Shown here one piece after another: positions 1 through 9,841 of a stretch of 64,000 bases of DNA. How positions within the stretch are numbered: position 1 is the first letter of the stretch; the number at the start of each line of letters is the position of its first letter. The DNA is from an uncultured Eubacteriales bacterium (lineage in GTDB: Bacteria; Bacillota; Clostridia; Christensenellales; Borkfalkiaceae). Where the stretch lies: NCBI GenBank assembly GCA_905209085.1, contig CAJLRM010000004.1, positions 124,001 to 188,000 of the forward strand, read 5' to 3'. The position numbers and the translations under genes are program-made. The notes beneath the pieces were generated by a model, which saw nothing but the letters and a program-made list of their open reading frames with translations, was not told the DNA's origin and did no database searches.

Positions 1-524
1 AATACGCCGTCAAAGCCCTGAAAATCGGCGCCCGGGATTATCTCACGAAACCTATTTCCGCCGTCGAACTTGTCGGACTTTTATCCAAGGTAAAAGCGGC
101 GAAGGAAGCCGAGCTTGCGGCGGAGCGCGTCGGGGAAAATCGGGAAAGCGAAACGGCTGCTGCGGACGCCTTTATCGACGGGCGCAGCGTCGTGGAATGC
201 ATGGTGAAGGATATTCACAACTCTTACGGGGAAAAGCAGTCTTTGACCGCCTATGCTTCCAAGTACGGTTTCAACGCCTCGTATTTAAGTCAGATGTTCA
301 AAAAGGCGCTCGGCGTTTCCTTTAAAGAGTATGTGCTCGATTATCGCATGAAGCAGGCAAAGGAACAGATTGAAAGGACCAATCGCAGTATGCGGGACAT
401 TTCCTCCCGGGTAGGATACGAGGATTATTTTCAGTTCAGCAAAATTTTTAAAAAGGTCTTGGGCGTTTCGCCGACGGAATATCGTGCGGAACTGCGGCGG
501 ACGGGAAAACAGTCCGAAAAATAA
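1..524 (+). CDS. Response regulator, REC plus AraC-type HTH (YesN-like), 5' truncated by the window
   Basis: The reading frame is open from base 3, so the gene begins before the window. The first visible residues (a KIGARDYLTKP motif followed by a helical linker) are the end of a CheY-like receiver domain, including the conserved Lys-Pro near its C terminus. After a linker of about 40 residues comes a two-helix-turn-helix AraC domain, with the SYLSQMFKKALG and GYEDYFQFSKIFKK signatures, ending at a TAA. By family this is the DNA-binding partner of a YesM-type histidine kinase, which must lie upstream outside the window. It probably controls the sugar transporter operon that starts 360 bases downstream. 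An internal ATG at 192 would give only the HTH half and is not the start. Confidence 0.9.
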   Translation, partial: YAVKALKIGARDYLTKPISAVELVGLLSKVKAAKEAELAAERVGENRESETAAADAFIDGRSVVECMVKDIHNSYGEKQSLTAYASKYGFNASYLSQMFKKALGVSFKEYVLDYRMKQAKEQIERTNRSMRDISSRVGYEDYFQFSKIFKKVLGVSPTEYRAELRRTGKQSEK

Positions 525-884
525 AGGACTGTTTCTTTTACGTATCAGACGGAAAAATGGTGGGGAAAAAAGAGTTCAAAAGCGTTTTTTAAACGAAAAT
601 CGGCTTTGACAAGGCGTTTAAACTTACGTGACGCGAGAGAAAATTTCCGAAAAGAAAACATATGCAATTGACGCCGGCGTATTTTTTGACGGATCGCGTT
701 TCGTAGACGGAATTTTTGGAAGGGAAAGAAAAAGCGTCTGAAAAGGATGAGAACGCGTCCTTGTTTCTTCCCTTTTTCACGAAATTCATAAACTTATCAC
801 AAAGGATACCTAAAAATTAACCATTCCAAAAAGCTTTCAGGTGTGCGATAATAAGAGCACAAAAACCCGAAGGAGGCTGCCGGA
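525..884. promoter_or_regulatory. Intergenic control region of the first sugar-uptake operon
   Basis: No gene is supported here. A GATAAT -10 at 847-852 sits 17 bases after a poor -35 (TTCCAA, 824-829), which fits a promoter that needs an activator. The upstream 250 bases are AT-rich with no convincing terminator or riboswitch. AGGAGG at 871-876 is the ribosome binding site for the permease gene at 885. The neighbouring AraC-type response regulator is the obvious candidate activator (inference). Confidence 0.45.
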
Positions 885-1901
885 ATGGCTTTTTTTATGA
901 GAGGAAATAACGATACGGAAAACGCGCGGGCTTCCAAAGAGGCGTGTGCGGATAACGCGGTTTCCGCCATCTCGTCCGGGAGGAAGTTTCTTCGGTGGGG
1001 TAAGGAACTCGGACGCAGAATATGGCGGCATAAAATATATTATCTCATGCTGCTTCCCGCTATCGTTTTATTGGCGATATTCGCGTATAAACCTATGTAC
1101 GGCGTCGTGATCGCTTTCAAGAAATACTCTTTCCGCAAGGGAATTATGGGGAGCGACTGGATAGGCTGGAAAAATTTTGAAACGTTGTTCGAGATGGACG
1201 GATTCTGGGGCGCTTTCAAAAACACCATCATCATCAATCTATTGAAGCTGTTATTCGGCTTCCCCGCGCCCATCCTGCTTGCCATCATGCTCAATGCGGT
1301 GAAGATGAAGGGCTTGAAAAACACGGTGCAGACGATCGTTTATCTGCCGCATTTCGTGTCGTGGGTAGTCGTTGCGGGATTGTTGTTTTCCATGCTCGAC
1401 GGGCGCTCCGCTCCCATTTATTTATTGTTTGATTCCATGGGAATCCAATTGAATATTTTTGGGGACGGTACGCAGTTTTTGGCGATGTTGGTGCTGTCGG
1501 ATATTTGGAAGGAAGTAGGATGGGGCGCCATCATCTACCTCGCGGCGCTTTCGGGAATTTCTCCCGAGTATTACGAGGCGGCGAGATTGGACGGCGCAAA
1601 CAGCGTCAAACAGTTCTGGTATATCACGTTGCCCATGCTTCTGCCCACCATCACCATTATGCTGATACTCCGCGTCGGCGGACTCATCGGCGGCGGGTTC
1701 GATCAGATCTACAATCTGTATAACACGCAGGTGTACGACGTCGCGGACGTATTAGATACTTTTCTGTATCGCTACGGTATCGGGGACGGGCAATTTTCCC
1801 TGGCGACGGCGGCGGGACTCTTCACGAATATCATCAATATCGTCCTGCTCGTTTCCGCCAATCTGGTCACAAAACTTATAGGAGGGGAAAGTCTTTACTG
1901 A
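885..1901 (+). CDS. CUT1 sugar ABC transporter permease (LplB family)
   Basis: 338-residue inner-membrane permease. After an unusually long polar N terminus (about 50 residues) it has the family opening (YYLMLLPAIVLLAIFAYKPMYG) and six predicted membrane segments. The EAA loop that contacts the ATPase is seen as YYEAARLDGANSVKQFWYIT, about residues 225-245. LplB-type proteins pair with an LplC-type permease and a lipoprotein binding protein to import oligosaccharides or sugar derivatives, and both partners follow here. As in most such loci, no ATPase gene is present; a shared MsmX-like ATPase elsewhere is usual. The start is fixed by AGGAGG eight bases upstream. The substrate cannot be read from the sequence. 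Confidence 0.93.
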   Translation: MAFFMRGNNDTENARASKEACADNAVSAISSGRKFLRWGKELGRRIWRHKIYYLMLLPAIVLLAIFAYKPMYGVVIAFKKYSFRKGIMGSDWIGWKNFETLFEMDGFWGAFKNTIIINLLKLLFGFPAPILLAIMLNAVKMKGLKNTVQTIVYLPHFVSWVVVAGLLFSMLDGRSAPIYLLFDSMGIQLNIFGDGTQFLAMLVLSDIWKEVGWGAIIYLAALSGISPEYYEAARLDGANSVKQFWYITLPMLLPTITIMLILRVGGLIGGGFDQIYNLYNTQVYDVADVLDTFLYRYGIGDGQFSLATAAGLFTNIINIVLLVSANLVTKLIGGESLY

Positions 1902-1903
1902 TT

Positions 1904-2833
1904 ATGGATACTATTTTTAAAAAGAGATCTTCCGCTCTGTCGGGCAAACCGATGAAAATGAAAAAGCCCGCGCTCGACATTGCGCTGACGATCGTCAATT
2001 ATTTTCTCCTCGTCTTTCTGGTCGTCGTCATGCTGTATCCCTTTTGGAGCATTTTGGTAAAGTCGTTTATGTCCGACAGGGATATTATCAGCTATCCGTA
2101 TGCTTTCTTTCCAAAAAATTTGCAGTTCGACGGATATAAAACGATCTTTGTCAACAAGACGTATAACTTCGGCAGGGCGTTTGTAAATTCCGTTTTCGTC
2201 ACGCTTGTCGATACCGCATATCAGTTGGCGATTACGACGATGGCGGCTTACGCGCTCTCCAAAAAAACGCTGCCCGGCAGAGGAATCATCTTCTTCTATT
2301 TCATCTTCACGATGTACTTCGGCGGCGGTCTGATCCCTTACTATATGGTGATTCGGGATCTGAACCTTCTCGATTCCATTTGGGTGCTCATCATCCCGCA
2401 CTTTATCAGCATCTTCAACGTACTCGTCATGCGTTCGTTTTTCCTGGGGATTCCCGCGGAACTCGAAGAGGCGGCGCGGATAGACGGCGCGGGCGATTTC
2501 AAGGTGTTTCTCGTCATCGTCATCCCTCTCTCCAAAGCGGTGCTCGCCACGATAGCGCTGTTTATCGCCGTGGGACAGTGGAACGACTGGTATTCCGCGA
2601 TGCTGTTCATACAGGAGGCACCCAAGCGCCCCATGGCGTATACGTTACAGGTTATCATCGAAACCTGCCGCGGCACAAATACGGACAATCCGGGCGGAGT
2701 GGGGCAGCGCGTCATCGGCGAAAGCATCCAATACGCGGCGATCATTGTTTCCACGGCGCCCATCATACTCGTCTATCCCTTCCTGCAAAAGCATTTCACC
2801 AAGGGCGTGCTGATCGGCTCGGTCAAGGGATAA
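1904..2833 (+). CDS. CUT1 sugar ABC transporter permease (LplC/YtcP family)
   Basis: 309-residue second permease of the transporter, two bases after the stop of the first, with its Shine-Dalgarno inside the upstream gene (AGGAGG near 1881). Six membrane segments are predicted. The EAA motif is ELEEAARIDGAGDFKVFLVI at about residues 185-205, and the C terminus ends in the typical FTKGVLIGSVKG. It forms the heterodimeric channel with the 885-1901 product. The close spacing implies translational coupling and one operon with the binding protein at 2905. Confidence 0.93.
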   Translation: MDTIFKKRSSALSGKPMKMKKPALDIALTIVNYFLLVFLVVVMLYPFWSILVKSFMSDRDIISYPYAFFPKNLQFDGYKTIFVNKTYNFGRAFVNSVFVTLVDTAYQLAITTMAAYALSKKTLPGRGIIFFYFIFTMYFGGGLIPYYMVIRDLNLLDSIWVLIIPHFISIFNVLVMRSFFLGIPAELEEAARIDGAGDFKVFLVIVIPLSKAVLATIALFIAVGQWNDWYSAMLFIQEAPKRPMAYTLQVIIETCRGTNTDNPGGVGQRVIGESIQYAAIIVSTAPIILVYPFLQKHFTKGVLIGSVKG

Positions 2834-2904
2834 AAGATAAAAAACGAACTCATGCGTTTTCTTTTTGAAAACGCAGAAAATAAGAGAATAAGGAGTAAAA
2901 AATT

Positions 2905-4638
2905 ATGATAAAGAGGAATCTTTTGAAAAGATGCGCGACCTTGCTTTTAGCCGGCGGCATGATTTTCGGATTTACCGCCTGCGGCAACCATGGCGGCGAG
3001 GACAACGGCAGCGACAGCGGCGGATCCGTTCAGAGCGGCAATGAATACGAGGGCACCAAAAAGGATAAGTTCACGGGCGACGGCAAGCTCATCGTCGAAT
3101 ATTTCGGCGTCGATATGGACACCTTGCAATCGCGCAGCGACGATACGCAGCTGATCATGGACACGATCGAAAATAAATTTCAGGTTTCGTTTAAGATCAT
3201 GAACGGCTCCGCTTCCTCCTGGAAAACGCAGCTCAATCAATATATCGGCGGCGGCGACGTGCCCGACATTTTCTTCCACACCAGGGATGAACCGTCCTAT
3301 TCGGGCTGGCTGGAAGAAATGTACCTGTTCAATTATTCGAGGATGCTGGACGATTATCCCAATCTCAAAAAGGCGTTCGAACGTTTCCCCGCGGACGGAA
3401 TGAAAAATCTTTTGGGCGGGGACTATTACAGCTACCCGATCGTGATGAACGATTCCACGGGCGACGACATCATCAACGAGCACGCCCTGTATTATCGCAG
3501 GGATTGGTACGAAGCGTTAAAGGCGAAGAACTGGAAGCCGTCCTCAGGGAGAGCGCTGGTCGATCCCGAAACGGAGAGTTTCAATTATCTCAACTTTTAC
3601 GACTTAATGGAAGGCTTTACGAAGGGCGACCCCGACGGCAACGGCAAGGAAGACACCTACGGCTATGCGGGGACGAAAGAGGGCGGCATTTATTGGTGGT
3701 ATCCTCTGCTTTCCATGTGGGGCGTCAATACGGACGGATGGTATAAAAACGATAAAGGCGAATGGATGCCCGAATGTATTTCCGACGAATACAAAAACGC
3801 GGTTTTGTGGATTGCGGATATGTACGACAACGGACTTATCAATTCCAATTACGCCACTACTGCCACGCAGGCGGTAATGAAAAACGATTTCGTCAACGGA
3901 GTGGCGGGCATGATGACCTATAACGCCACCTATCCCATGGGCAAGGGGATCCTCGATCTTATGGAAACGTTCGCCGTGGGCGGCAAGAGCCTTTCCGACG
4001 TCTGTCGCGCGATGCCCGTGGTGACGGGAGTGGACGGAACGAAAAAGATGTGGGGATATCCAAATTATTACGGTTTTCTCGCCATCAACAACGACGTCAC
4101 GGTCAATAAGAAGCAGAAAATACTTTCGATCATGGATTGGATGCTTTCCGAAGAGGGCATGATGGTGCTCAATTACGGCATCGAAGGCAAACATTATAAG
4201 CTGAAAGCGGACAAAACGATCGAATCGCTCCTCGGCAACGATACTTCGGGGTTTCCCAAGACTCTCTATAACGAAACGGTAGCGCCCGGTATTTATCGCA
4301 TTAAAGGTATGGTTTCCTGGTCGACGCCCATTCCCGATTATATCGAACACTACACCGAACAAATGCAGCTTCTCACGGCCTGGAAGAGCGACTATTTCTA
4401 TATGGACGAACTCGCCTACGCTTCCGTAGGGACGGATTACGCGTTGAAGATCTCTCAGCTGGGGGATTCGACGGATAAGGCGTTCAAAGAAATCGTGACG
4501 AGCATTTCCGGCAACGCGGCGGCGAAAAAAGAAACGCGCGAAGGGATTTGGAACAGCTATGTAAACAAATATCTCAAACAGGGCGACGGGTATATCAAGG
4601 CGATGAACGATGCCGCGAAAACGCAGCTCGGTTTGTAA
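2905..4638 (+). CDS. Extracellular sugar-binding lipoprotein of the CUT1 transporter
   Basis: 577-residue lipoprotein (YtcQ/LplA type). A signal peptide ends in the lipobox FTAC, so Cys26 would be lipidated. An acidic, Gly/Ser-rich tether follows, then a two-lobe binding protein of the usual large size for this subgroup. Near residue 245 is an Asp/Asn-rich loop, DPDGNGKEDTYGY, that resembles a calcium-binding EF-hand loop and recurs in the two other binding proteins of this window. It would capture the glycan outside the cell and deliver it to the 885 and 1904 permeases. AAGGAG precedes the ATG. The ligand is unknown. Confidence 0.92.
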   Translation: MIKRNLLKRCATLLLAGGMIFGFTACGNHGGEDNGSDSGGSVQSGNEYEGTKKDKFTGDGKLIVEYFGVDMDTLQSRSDDTQLIMDTIENKFQVSFKIMNGSASSWKTQLNQYIGGGDVPDIFFHTRDEPSYSGWLEEMYLFNYSRMLDDYPNLKKAFERFPADGMKNLLGGDYYSYPIVMNDSTGDDIINEHALYYRRDWYEALKAKNWKPSSGRALVDPETESFNYLNFYDLMEGFTKGDPDGNGKEDTYGYAGTKEGGIYWWYPLLSMWGVNTDGWYKNDKGEWMPECISDEYKNAVLWIADMYDNGLINSNYATTATQAVMKNDFVNGVAGMMTYNATYPMGKGILDLMETFAVGGKSLSDVCRAMPVVTGVDGTKKMWGYPNYYGFLAINNDVTVNKKQKILSIMDWMLSEEGMMVLNYGIEGKHYKLKADKTIESLLGNDTSGFPKTLYNETVAPGIYRIKGMVSWSTPIPDYIEHYTEQMQLLTAWKSDYFYMDELAYASVGTDYALKISQLGDSTDKAFKEIVTSISGNAAAKKETREGIWNSYVNKYLKQGDGYIKAMNDAAKTQLGL

Positions 4639-4666
4639 AGAAAGATGAGATAAAGGGAGAAAGACA

Positions 4667-6637
4667 ATGAAAAAGACGGCAATCTATCTCTTTTTGGCGG
4701 CCCTGCTGGGCGTCGCGGGCAGTTTTGCGGGCTGCGGCGGCAATACGGACGCCTCCTCTGGGGGCGGAGAGTCTGCAAGCGGAGGCGAAGGTCCCTCCGT
4801 ATACGCCAAATACAGTGGTGTGGCGGATAAAAAAGAGGACGCGGCATATTCCTTTACAGACGCGGCTCTGGCGGAGAGCGTGGCGCTGTATCCGGAGTCG
4901 AGGGGCGGAAAGACCTACTATGTCGCCGCGGCGGGAAAGGACTCCAATTCTGGCTTGACGGAAAACGACCCCGTCACGCTGGATAAGATTTCTTCCCTGA
5001 CTCTGGGCGCGGGCGACAGCGTACTTTTAAAAAAGGGCGATACTTTTAAAGGACAGCTCTTGCTCGAAAACGTTTCGGGCGCGGACGACAATCCGGTCAC
5101 CATCGCTTCTTACGGTACGGCGGACGCGAAACCCGTGCTCGAAAACGGGCAGGACATCAGGGATGTGCTGGTATTTAACAAATGCTCCAATCTCGTCATC
5201 CGCGATTTGGATATCAACGTCAAGTGGAAGGACCGCGGGGACGGCGACGGCGGCGCGGCGACGGGCATTATCGGCAATTACGATTACGTCGGTACGAATA
5301 AATATAAAAATATCTATATCATCAACAATACGGTGCGTTCGACGGGCACGCGCAGCAACGTCATGGGAATTACGGTAGGCAGCGTCGAAAGCACTTTCGT
5401 CTCCTGTCCCTCCGACGTCCTCACAAACGTATATATCAAAAACAACCTCGTCTACGACGTCGGCAGGAGCGGAATCCATGCGCACGGCTGGCTGGCAAAC
5501 GAAAAAATCAATCAGAATAACGGGCTTCACACCCTTTTCCGCAATGTGTTCGTAGATAACAACGTGGTGCACGACGTGGGGTGTATCGGACTGTACGTCG
5601 GCTGTGCCACCAATTCGACGATGAATCGGAATCTCGTCTACAATACGGGTATGTACGACGTCGCCGAGGTGATGGAAGGCGAATGCGGCATCATGGCGAT
5701 CAGCCTCGATACCTGCGAGATCAAATTCAACGAATCGTATAACAATTACGATTCCAAGCTCGGCTACGACGCGATGGCGATCGACATCGACTGGAACACG
5801 AAAAACTGCATCGTGCAGTATAACCATACGTATGACTGTATGGGCGGCGGTATCGGCACCATGGCGAATGTAGACTGCGCCATTCTCAATAACCGCGTGG
5901 AGAATAACCGCACGGCGACCAATCAATACGGTCAGATCTCCGTCGGGGATTTCACTTCCCGCTATGCCGCGGTGGACGAAAGTATGCACACGGTGAAAAA
6001 TCTTCGCGTCGAAGAAAATCTCATCGTGGCGGCGCCTACCGATTTCAAGGGAATGTTTACGGCGAAAAAGTCCAACGGCGACGACAATTGGTCGGGAAAT
6101 GCTTATAAGGATAATCACGTCGTCTATACGGGCGAGGAAAAAGATTTTTATTGGAATTATGTGGACGAGGCGATTCCCTGGTACAAATTTGCGGGGAATA
6201 AGTATTACAGTTCCGATCTCTCCGTGTTCAAGTGCTTCGATTACACCGAGTATGCCCATATCGATTATACCGACGGCGCCAAACCCTATGAATTCGACGG
6301 TAAATTTCCCTCGTGGGCGCTTCGCGACGTCGGCGCCACCTATGAGGAATATACGCCCGACGGAGCGCCTTCCGCGCCCGCGGAGGCAAAGGCGGCTTAC
6401 GCAGACGGCAAGCTCACTCTTTCCTGGACGGCGTCCAAAGGCGATCTTTGGCATTATAACGTCTTTGCCGTAGGCGAAAAGGAAGAAGTATCCTATCGCA
6501 AGATGCTGGGCGAAACCAAAACGACTTCTTTCACGCTCACTCCCGAAAGCAAAGGAACGTTCTACTATATCGTACAGCCGGAGTCCAATCAAGGCGTATT
6601 GGGAGAAGCGTTGAAAATAAAAGTAACGCTTTCCTGA
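4667..6637 (+). CDS. Lipoprotein with right-handed beta-helix and C-terminal Fn3-like domain
   Basis: 656 residues. The signal peptide has lipobox FAGC, followed by a Gly/Ser linker. From about residue 85 comes the typical start of a DUF1565/pectate-lyase-like beta-helix (TYYVAAAGKDSNSGLTENDP), then about 350 residues of coil repeats rich in N-N-x-V (for example NNLVYDVGRSGIHAHGW and MGGGIGTMANVDCAILNN). The last ~90 residues form an Fn3-like beta-sandwich (LTLSWTASKGDLWHYNVF). Surface-attached beta-helix proteins of this kind act as polysaccharide lyases, hydrolases or epimerases; I see no catalytic signature clear enough to choose. It lies in the sugar-uptake operon, 28 bases after the binding protein. 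Confidence 0.8.
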   Translation: MKKTAIYLFLAALLGVAGSFAGCGGNTDASSGGGESASGGEGPSVYAKYSGVADKKEDAAYSFTDAALAESVALYPESRGGKTYYVAAAGKDSNSGLTENDPVTLDKISSLTLGAGDSVLLKKGDTFKGQLLLENVSGADDNPVTIASYGTADAKPVLENGQDIRDVLVFNKCSNLVIRDLDINVKWKDRGDGDGGAATGIIGNYDYVGTNKYKNIYIINNTVRSTGTRSNVMGITVGSVESTFVSCPSDVLTNVYIKNNLVYDVGRSGIHAHGWLANEKINQNNGLHTLFRNVFVDNNVVHDVGCIGLYVGCATNSTMNRNLVYNTGMYDVAEVMEGECGIMAISLDTCEIKFNESYNNYDSKLGYDAMAIDIDWNTKNCIVQYNHTYDCMGGGIGTMANVDCAILNNRVENNRTATNQYGQISVGDFTSRYAAVDESMHTVKNLRVEENLIVAAPTDFKGMFTAKKSNGDDNWSGNAYKDNHVVYTGEEKDFYWNYVDEAIPWYKFAGNKYYSSDLSVFKCFDYTEYAHIDYTDGAKPYEFDGKFPSWALRDVGATYEEYTPDGAPSAPAEAKAAYADGKLTLSWTASKGDLWHYNVFAVGEKEEVSYRKMLGETKTTSFTLTPESKGTFYYIVQPESNQGVLGEALKIKVTLS

Positions 6638-6729
6638 ATCGGTTAAATAATCAAAAATCGGCTAAAAAGGACGGAGAAAGGGAAGAAAGACCCTTTTAAA
6701 ACGAAAAAGTCACAATTTAGAGGGAAAAC

Positions 6730-7947
6730 ATGAAACTATTGCGTTTGGCTCTGATCGGAGCGGGGAATCGCTGTACGGCGTTGTATAAAGCCGACTTGAA
6801 AAAGCGAAGCGACGTGGAAATCGTCGCAGTGTGCGACACCTGCTCCGAAAAGAGCGAAAAACTTGCGTCGCTGATCGAGGCGGACGGACGGGTTCGTCCC
6901 TCCGCATACGAGGATTATCGAAGGTGCCTCGGCGAAGAAAAACCGGACGCCGTACTCATTTCCACCGCCTGGGAAGCGCATTTGAAAATCGCTATGTACG
7001 CCATGGAATCGGGAATCGCCGCGGCGTGCGAAGTGGGCGGCGCGTACAGCCTCGAAAGTCTTTGGGAGCTCGTTCGCTGCTACGAAAGGACGGGCACGCC
7101 CATTATGCTATTGGAAAACTGCTGTTACGGCCGATTGGAGCTTTTGGCTCTGAATATGAAGCGCTCGGGCGTCCTGGGGCGGCTTGTGCACTGCGAGGGC
7201 GGCTATCGCCACGATCTTCGGGAAGAAATTTCGGGCGGGGCGAAAAACGGGCATTATCGCCTTTGGGAATACATCTGCCGCAACTGCGAAAATTATCCGA
7301 CGCACGAGATCGGACCCATCGCCAAACTTTTGGATATCAACTGCGGCAACAGATTTTTAACGCTCACCTCGATGGGCTCTCTGTCCGCGGGTATGGAAAA
7401 ATATGCCCGGGATAAAGAGATAGAGGCTTTGGCGGGTGTGCGGTTCAATCAATCGGACGTGGTCACGACGCTCATCAAATGTCAGAACGGCGAAACGATA
7501 ACGATTACGCTCGACACCTGCAATCCGAGATACTATTCGCGCGGTTTTTTGGCGCAGGGTACGAAAGGACTCATCGCGGAGGAAAATTCTTCCGTATATC
7601 TCGAAGAAGACAACCCGGGAGAATGTTACGATTGGAGCGCTCACTATAACAACGTCGGTCGCTATTACGAAAAATACGAGCATCCTCTTTGGCAGGACTA
7701 TCATCCCGGCAGCGAGGGGCACGGCGGCATGGATACGCTGATGCTCGACGGGTTTTTCGGCGCGCTGTCCGAGAAAAAGCCCATGCCGATAGACGTGTAC
7801 GATATGGCGACATGGATGAGCATTTCTGTGCTTTCCGAGCAGTCGATTGCGACGGGACAGAGCGTGGCTTTCCCCGATTTTACGGACGGAAAATGGATCG
7901 TCAGAAAAAATACGTTTGCGACGGATTCGCCGCAGGTGAAGAAGTAA
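6730..7947 (+). CDS. Gfo/Idh/MocA-family protein, GH109-like
   Basis: 405-residue cytoplasmic protein. An N-terminal Rossmann fold has the dinucleotide loop LIGAGNRC at residues 6-13. The usual E-K-P of the family is replaced by EVGGA. The region with MLLENCCYGRLELLALN, GGYRHDLRE and NYPTHEIGPIAKLLDIN closely follows the layout of GH109 NAD-dependent glycosidases (alpha-N-acetylgalactosaminidase type), including the His of the T-H-E motif. Such enzymes cleave glycosides by transient oxidation at C3 with a tightly bound NAD. A plain sugar oxidoreductase is the alternative. It sits between the beta-helix lipoprotein and another secreted lipoprotein in the operon and would act on imported sugars. 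Confidence 0.78.
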   Translation: MKLLRLALIGAGNRCTALYKADLKKRSDVEIVAVCDTCSEKSEKLASLIEADGRVRPSAYEDYRRCLGEEKPDAVLISTAWEAHLKIAMYAMESGIAAACEVGGAYSLESLWELVRCYERTGTPIMLLENCCYGRLELLALNMKRSGVLGRLVHCEGGYRHDLREEISGGAKNGHYRLWEYICRNCENYPTHEIGPIAKLLDINCGNRFLTLTSMGSLSAGMEKYARDKEIEALAGVRFNQSDVVTTLIKCQNGETITITLDTCNPRYYSRGFLAQGTKGLIAEENSSVYLEEDNPGECYDWSAHYNNVGRYYEKYEHPLWQDYHPGSEGHGGMDTLMLDGFFGALSEKKPMPIDVYDMATWMSISVLSEQSIATGQSVAFPDFTDGKWIVRKNTFATDSPQVKK

Positions 7948-8016
7948 AATGCGCGGGGAACGGATGGATTCCTTCCGCTTTCCCCCGCCAAAAAATAAAT
8001 AGTATGGAGGAAAAGT

Positions 8017-9822
8017 ATGAAGAGAAAATTGTTGTTGACTGCCGCGGCGGCGCTGTCCGTCGCGTTGATGGGGGCTGCGGTGGCGTGCGGGAATCCCGTC
8101 CACAGTTCGGATGAGAACAGCTCCGGCAATCCGCCCGCAAGCTCTGCGGAAGCATTGACTCTGGAAGAGTTCAAGATCCCTGAATCCGCTTTTGTCGAAC
8201 TTGGCGAAACGTATACCTGTTCGCCCGTCAGCGCAAAAGACAGCGCGGGAAACTGGTATGTGGCCGTTGTCAAAGTGACCAATGCGGCGGGCGAGGAAAT
8301 GTCTTTGACGCAGAACGTATTTACGCCCGAAGCGCTCGGCGACTATACGGTTACCTATACAGTCACGTTCGGCAATAATCAGACTGAAAGCAAATCGTAT
8401 ACGCTGGAAGTCGGGGACATGACGGAGCCGGAAATCGAGTCGGAAGAGCTGCTCGGCTATAACATGACCGTACCCGGCACGAAGGTGGATTTGACGTCAA
8501 TCACCGTTTCCGACAACAGCGGAGAAGAGATTGCGCCTATTGTCAAGGTGTACTTCGGCGACGACGAAGTGACGGTGGGCACCGACAAAACTTTCACCGC
8601 TTCGGAACAGGGTACGTATACGATCTCCGTGACCGCTTCCGATTCTTCGGAAAACACCGCCCGGAAGAATTTTTACGTTCAGACGGTCGCCACCATGGAG
8701 GACGACATTTATTATCTCAACGAGTGGTACGCCAGCCAGATCAGCAATAAATTCGCCCGTTTCGGGGAAAAGTCTTATGAAATCGGTTTGTTCGACGAGC
8801 ATACCAATTGGTTCGACGACTTCTCCATGCTCGGTCAGGTGGGAATCGTCGGCGACTGCCGCAAGGTTTCCTTTTGGATGTATTACGACTTCGAGGGCGC
8901 GGGCTACAACGGTACATCGAACGTAAACGGTCAATATTACGATATGGAAGTCTACGATGTTTACGGGGACGAAGTGGCTACGAATTGGCAGGATAAGCAC
9001 GAATTTAACGGCGCCACTTGGTATCGCGTCGTCGTCGATTTGAACGCTCCGCTCGTCGAGGGATACTCGGCTGCGGATTCCCTGTACGGCTTTAAGATTT
9101 TCTTCGGGCTTTGGAATCTGGACACGGGAAACAACGTCATCGCCAAAGGCGTCAAGGTTTATCTCGATCAGATCCGCCTTCTGCCCGAAGGCGACGAGGT
9201 AGACGAATACGACGAAAAGCCCGCTCCTCCCGTAGTGGAAAAAATCCCCGGAGAAGTGACGACGCTCGGCTATACGGCGATGTTCAACGCGGTAAGGGCG
9301 GCAGACGGGGCGATGATTACGGAGAACGCTCTTGCCGACTACGGTTTCCGCCACGGCAAGGTGACGGGAACGGTTGCCGATTTTAAAGCGGGAACGCGGG
9401 AAACGGCGGACGGCACTGCCAATGTGCTGGGAGATCTGGAAAAAGGCGCGTATATGGAAAGCTGGCGTATGTATACGGGCTTTAACGACGCCGTCATCTA
9501 CGAAGTCCGCGCCAAGCAGGAAATGTTTGTCGACTTCTGCCTGGACGCAGCGGCAGACAGCGCTTTGGGCGGCTGGGTGGATACCAAGGATTCGACGGTC
9601 ACCATTTACAAAAAAGCCGCGGACGGCACGATCACCGCGCTGTATACTTCCTCTAACGAAAAGGCGGCGGATTTCTATCCCGATCAGAAGTTTTATCTCC
9701 AAGAGGGGGAAACGCTCTATTACGAATATCTGTTCCCCTGGGAGGATTATCGCAACGTTTCTTTCCCCGTCGCCATGCAGCTGTATACCGCGATAGACAA
9801 ACCCGCGGAGAACCAAGCGTAA
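8017..9822 (+). CDS. Lipoprotein with Ig-like domains and a CBM-like jelly-roll domain
   Basis: 601 residues. The signal peptide ends in AVAC (lipobox), followed by a Ser-rich tether. Two bacterial Ig-like domains follow (about residues 45-130 and 135-225; the second ends YTISVTASDSSENTARK). A beta-sandwich at about 230-400 (KVSFWMYYDFEGAG ... KVYLDQIRLLPEG) resembles carbohydrate-binding modules of the CBM11 or galactose-binding type. A further all-beta C-terminal region has no family I recognise. No catalytic motif is visible. It probably holds glycans at the cell surface for the transporter encoded upstream. GGAGG lies eight bases before the ATG. Confidence 0.7.
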   Translation: MKRKLLLTAAAALSVALMGAAVACGNPVHSSDENSSGNPPASSAEALTLEEFKIPESAFVELGETYTCSPVSAKDSAGNWYVAVVKVTNAAGEEMSLTQNVFTPEALGDYTVTYTVTFGNNQTESKSYTLEVGDMTEPEIESEELLGYNMTVPGTKVDLTSITVSDNSGEEIAPIVKVYFGDDEVTVGTDKTFTASEQGTYTISVTASDSSENTARKNFYVQTVATMEDDIYYLNEWYASQISNKFARFGEKSYEIGLFDEHTNWFDDFSMLGQVGIVGDCRKVSFWMYYDFEGAGYNGTSNVNGQYYDMEVYDVYGDEVATNWQDKHEFNGATWYRVVVDLNAPLVEGYSAADSLYGFKIFFGLWNLDTGNNVIAKGVKVYLDQIRLLPEGDEVDEYDEKPAPPVVEKIPGEVTTLGYTAMFNAVRAADGAMITENALADYGFRHGKVTGTVADFKAGTRETADGTANVLGDLEKGAYMESWRMYTGFNDAVIYEVRAKQEMFVDFCLDAAADSALGGWVDTKDSTVTIYKKAADGTITALYTSSNEKAADFYPDQKFYLQEGETLYYEYLFPWEDYRNVSFPVAMQLYTAIDKPAENQA

Positions 9823-9841
9823 ACGCCTCAACGGAACGAAT

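Noticed and set aside
589..789. 66-codon minus-strand frame in the first intergenic region
   Set aside because: No ribosome binding site and no recognisable protein; it lies in the control region of the first operon.
5027..6592. Long minus-strand open frame (521 codons) opposite the beta-helix lipoprotein; similar ones at 44107-45651, 54388-56286 and 61238-62632
   Set aside because: Composition is His/Arg/Val/Ile-rich without any domain, each lies exactly opposite a well-supported gene, and none has a ribosome binding site. They are by-products of biased codon use.
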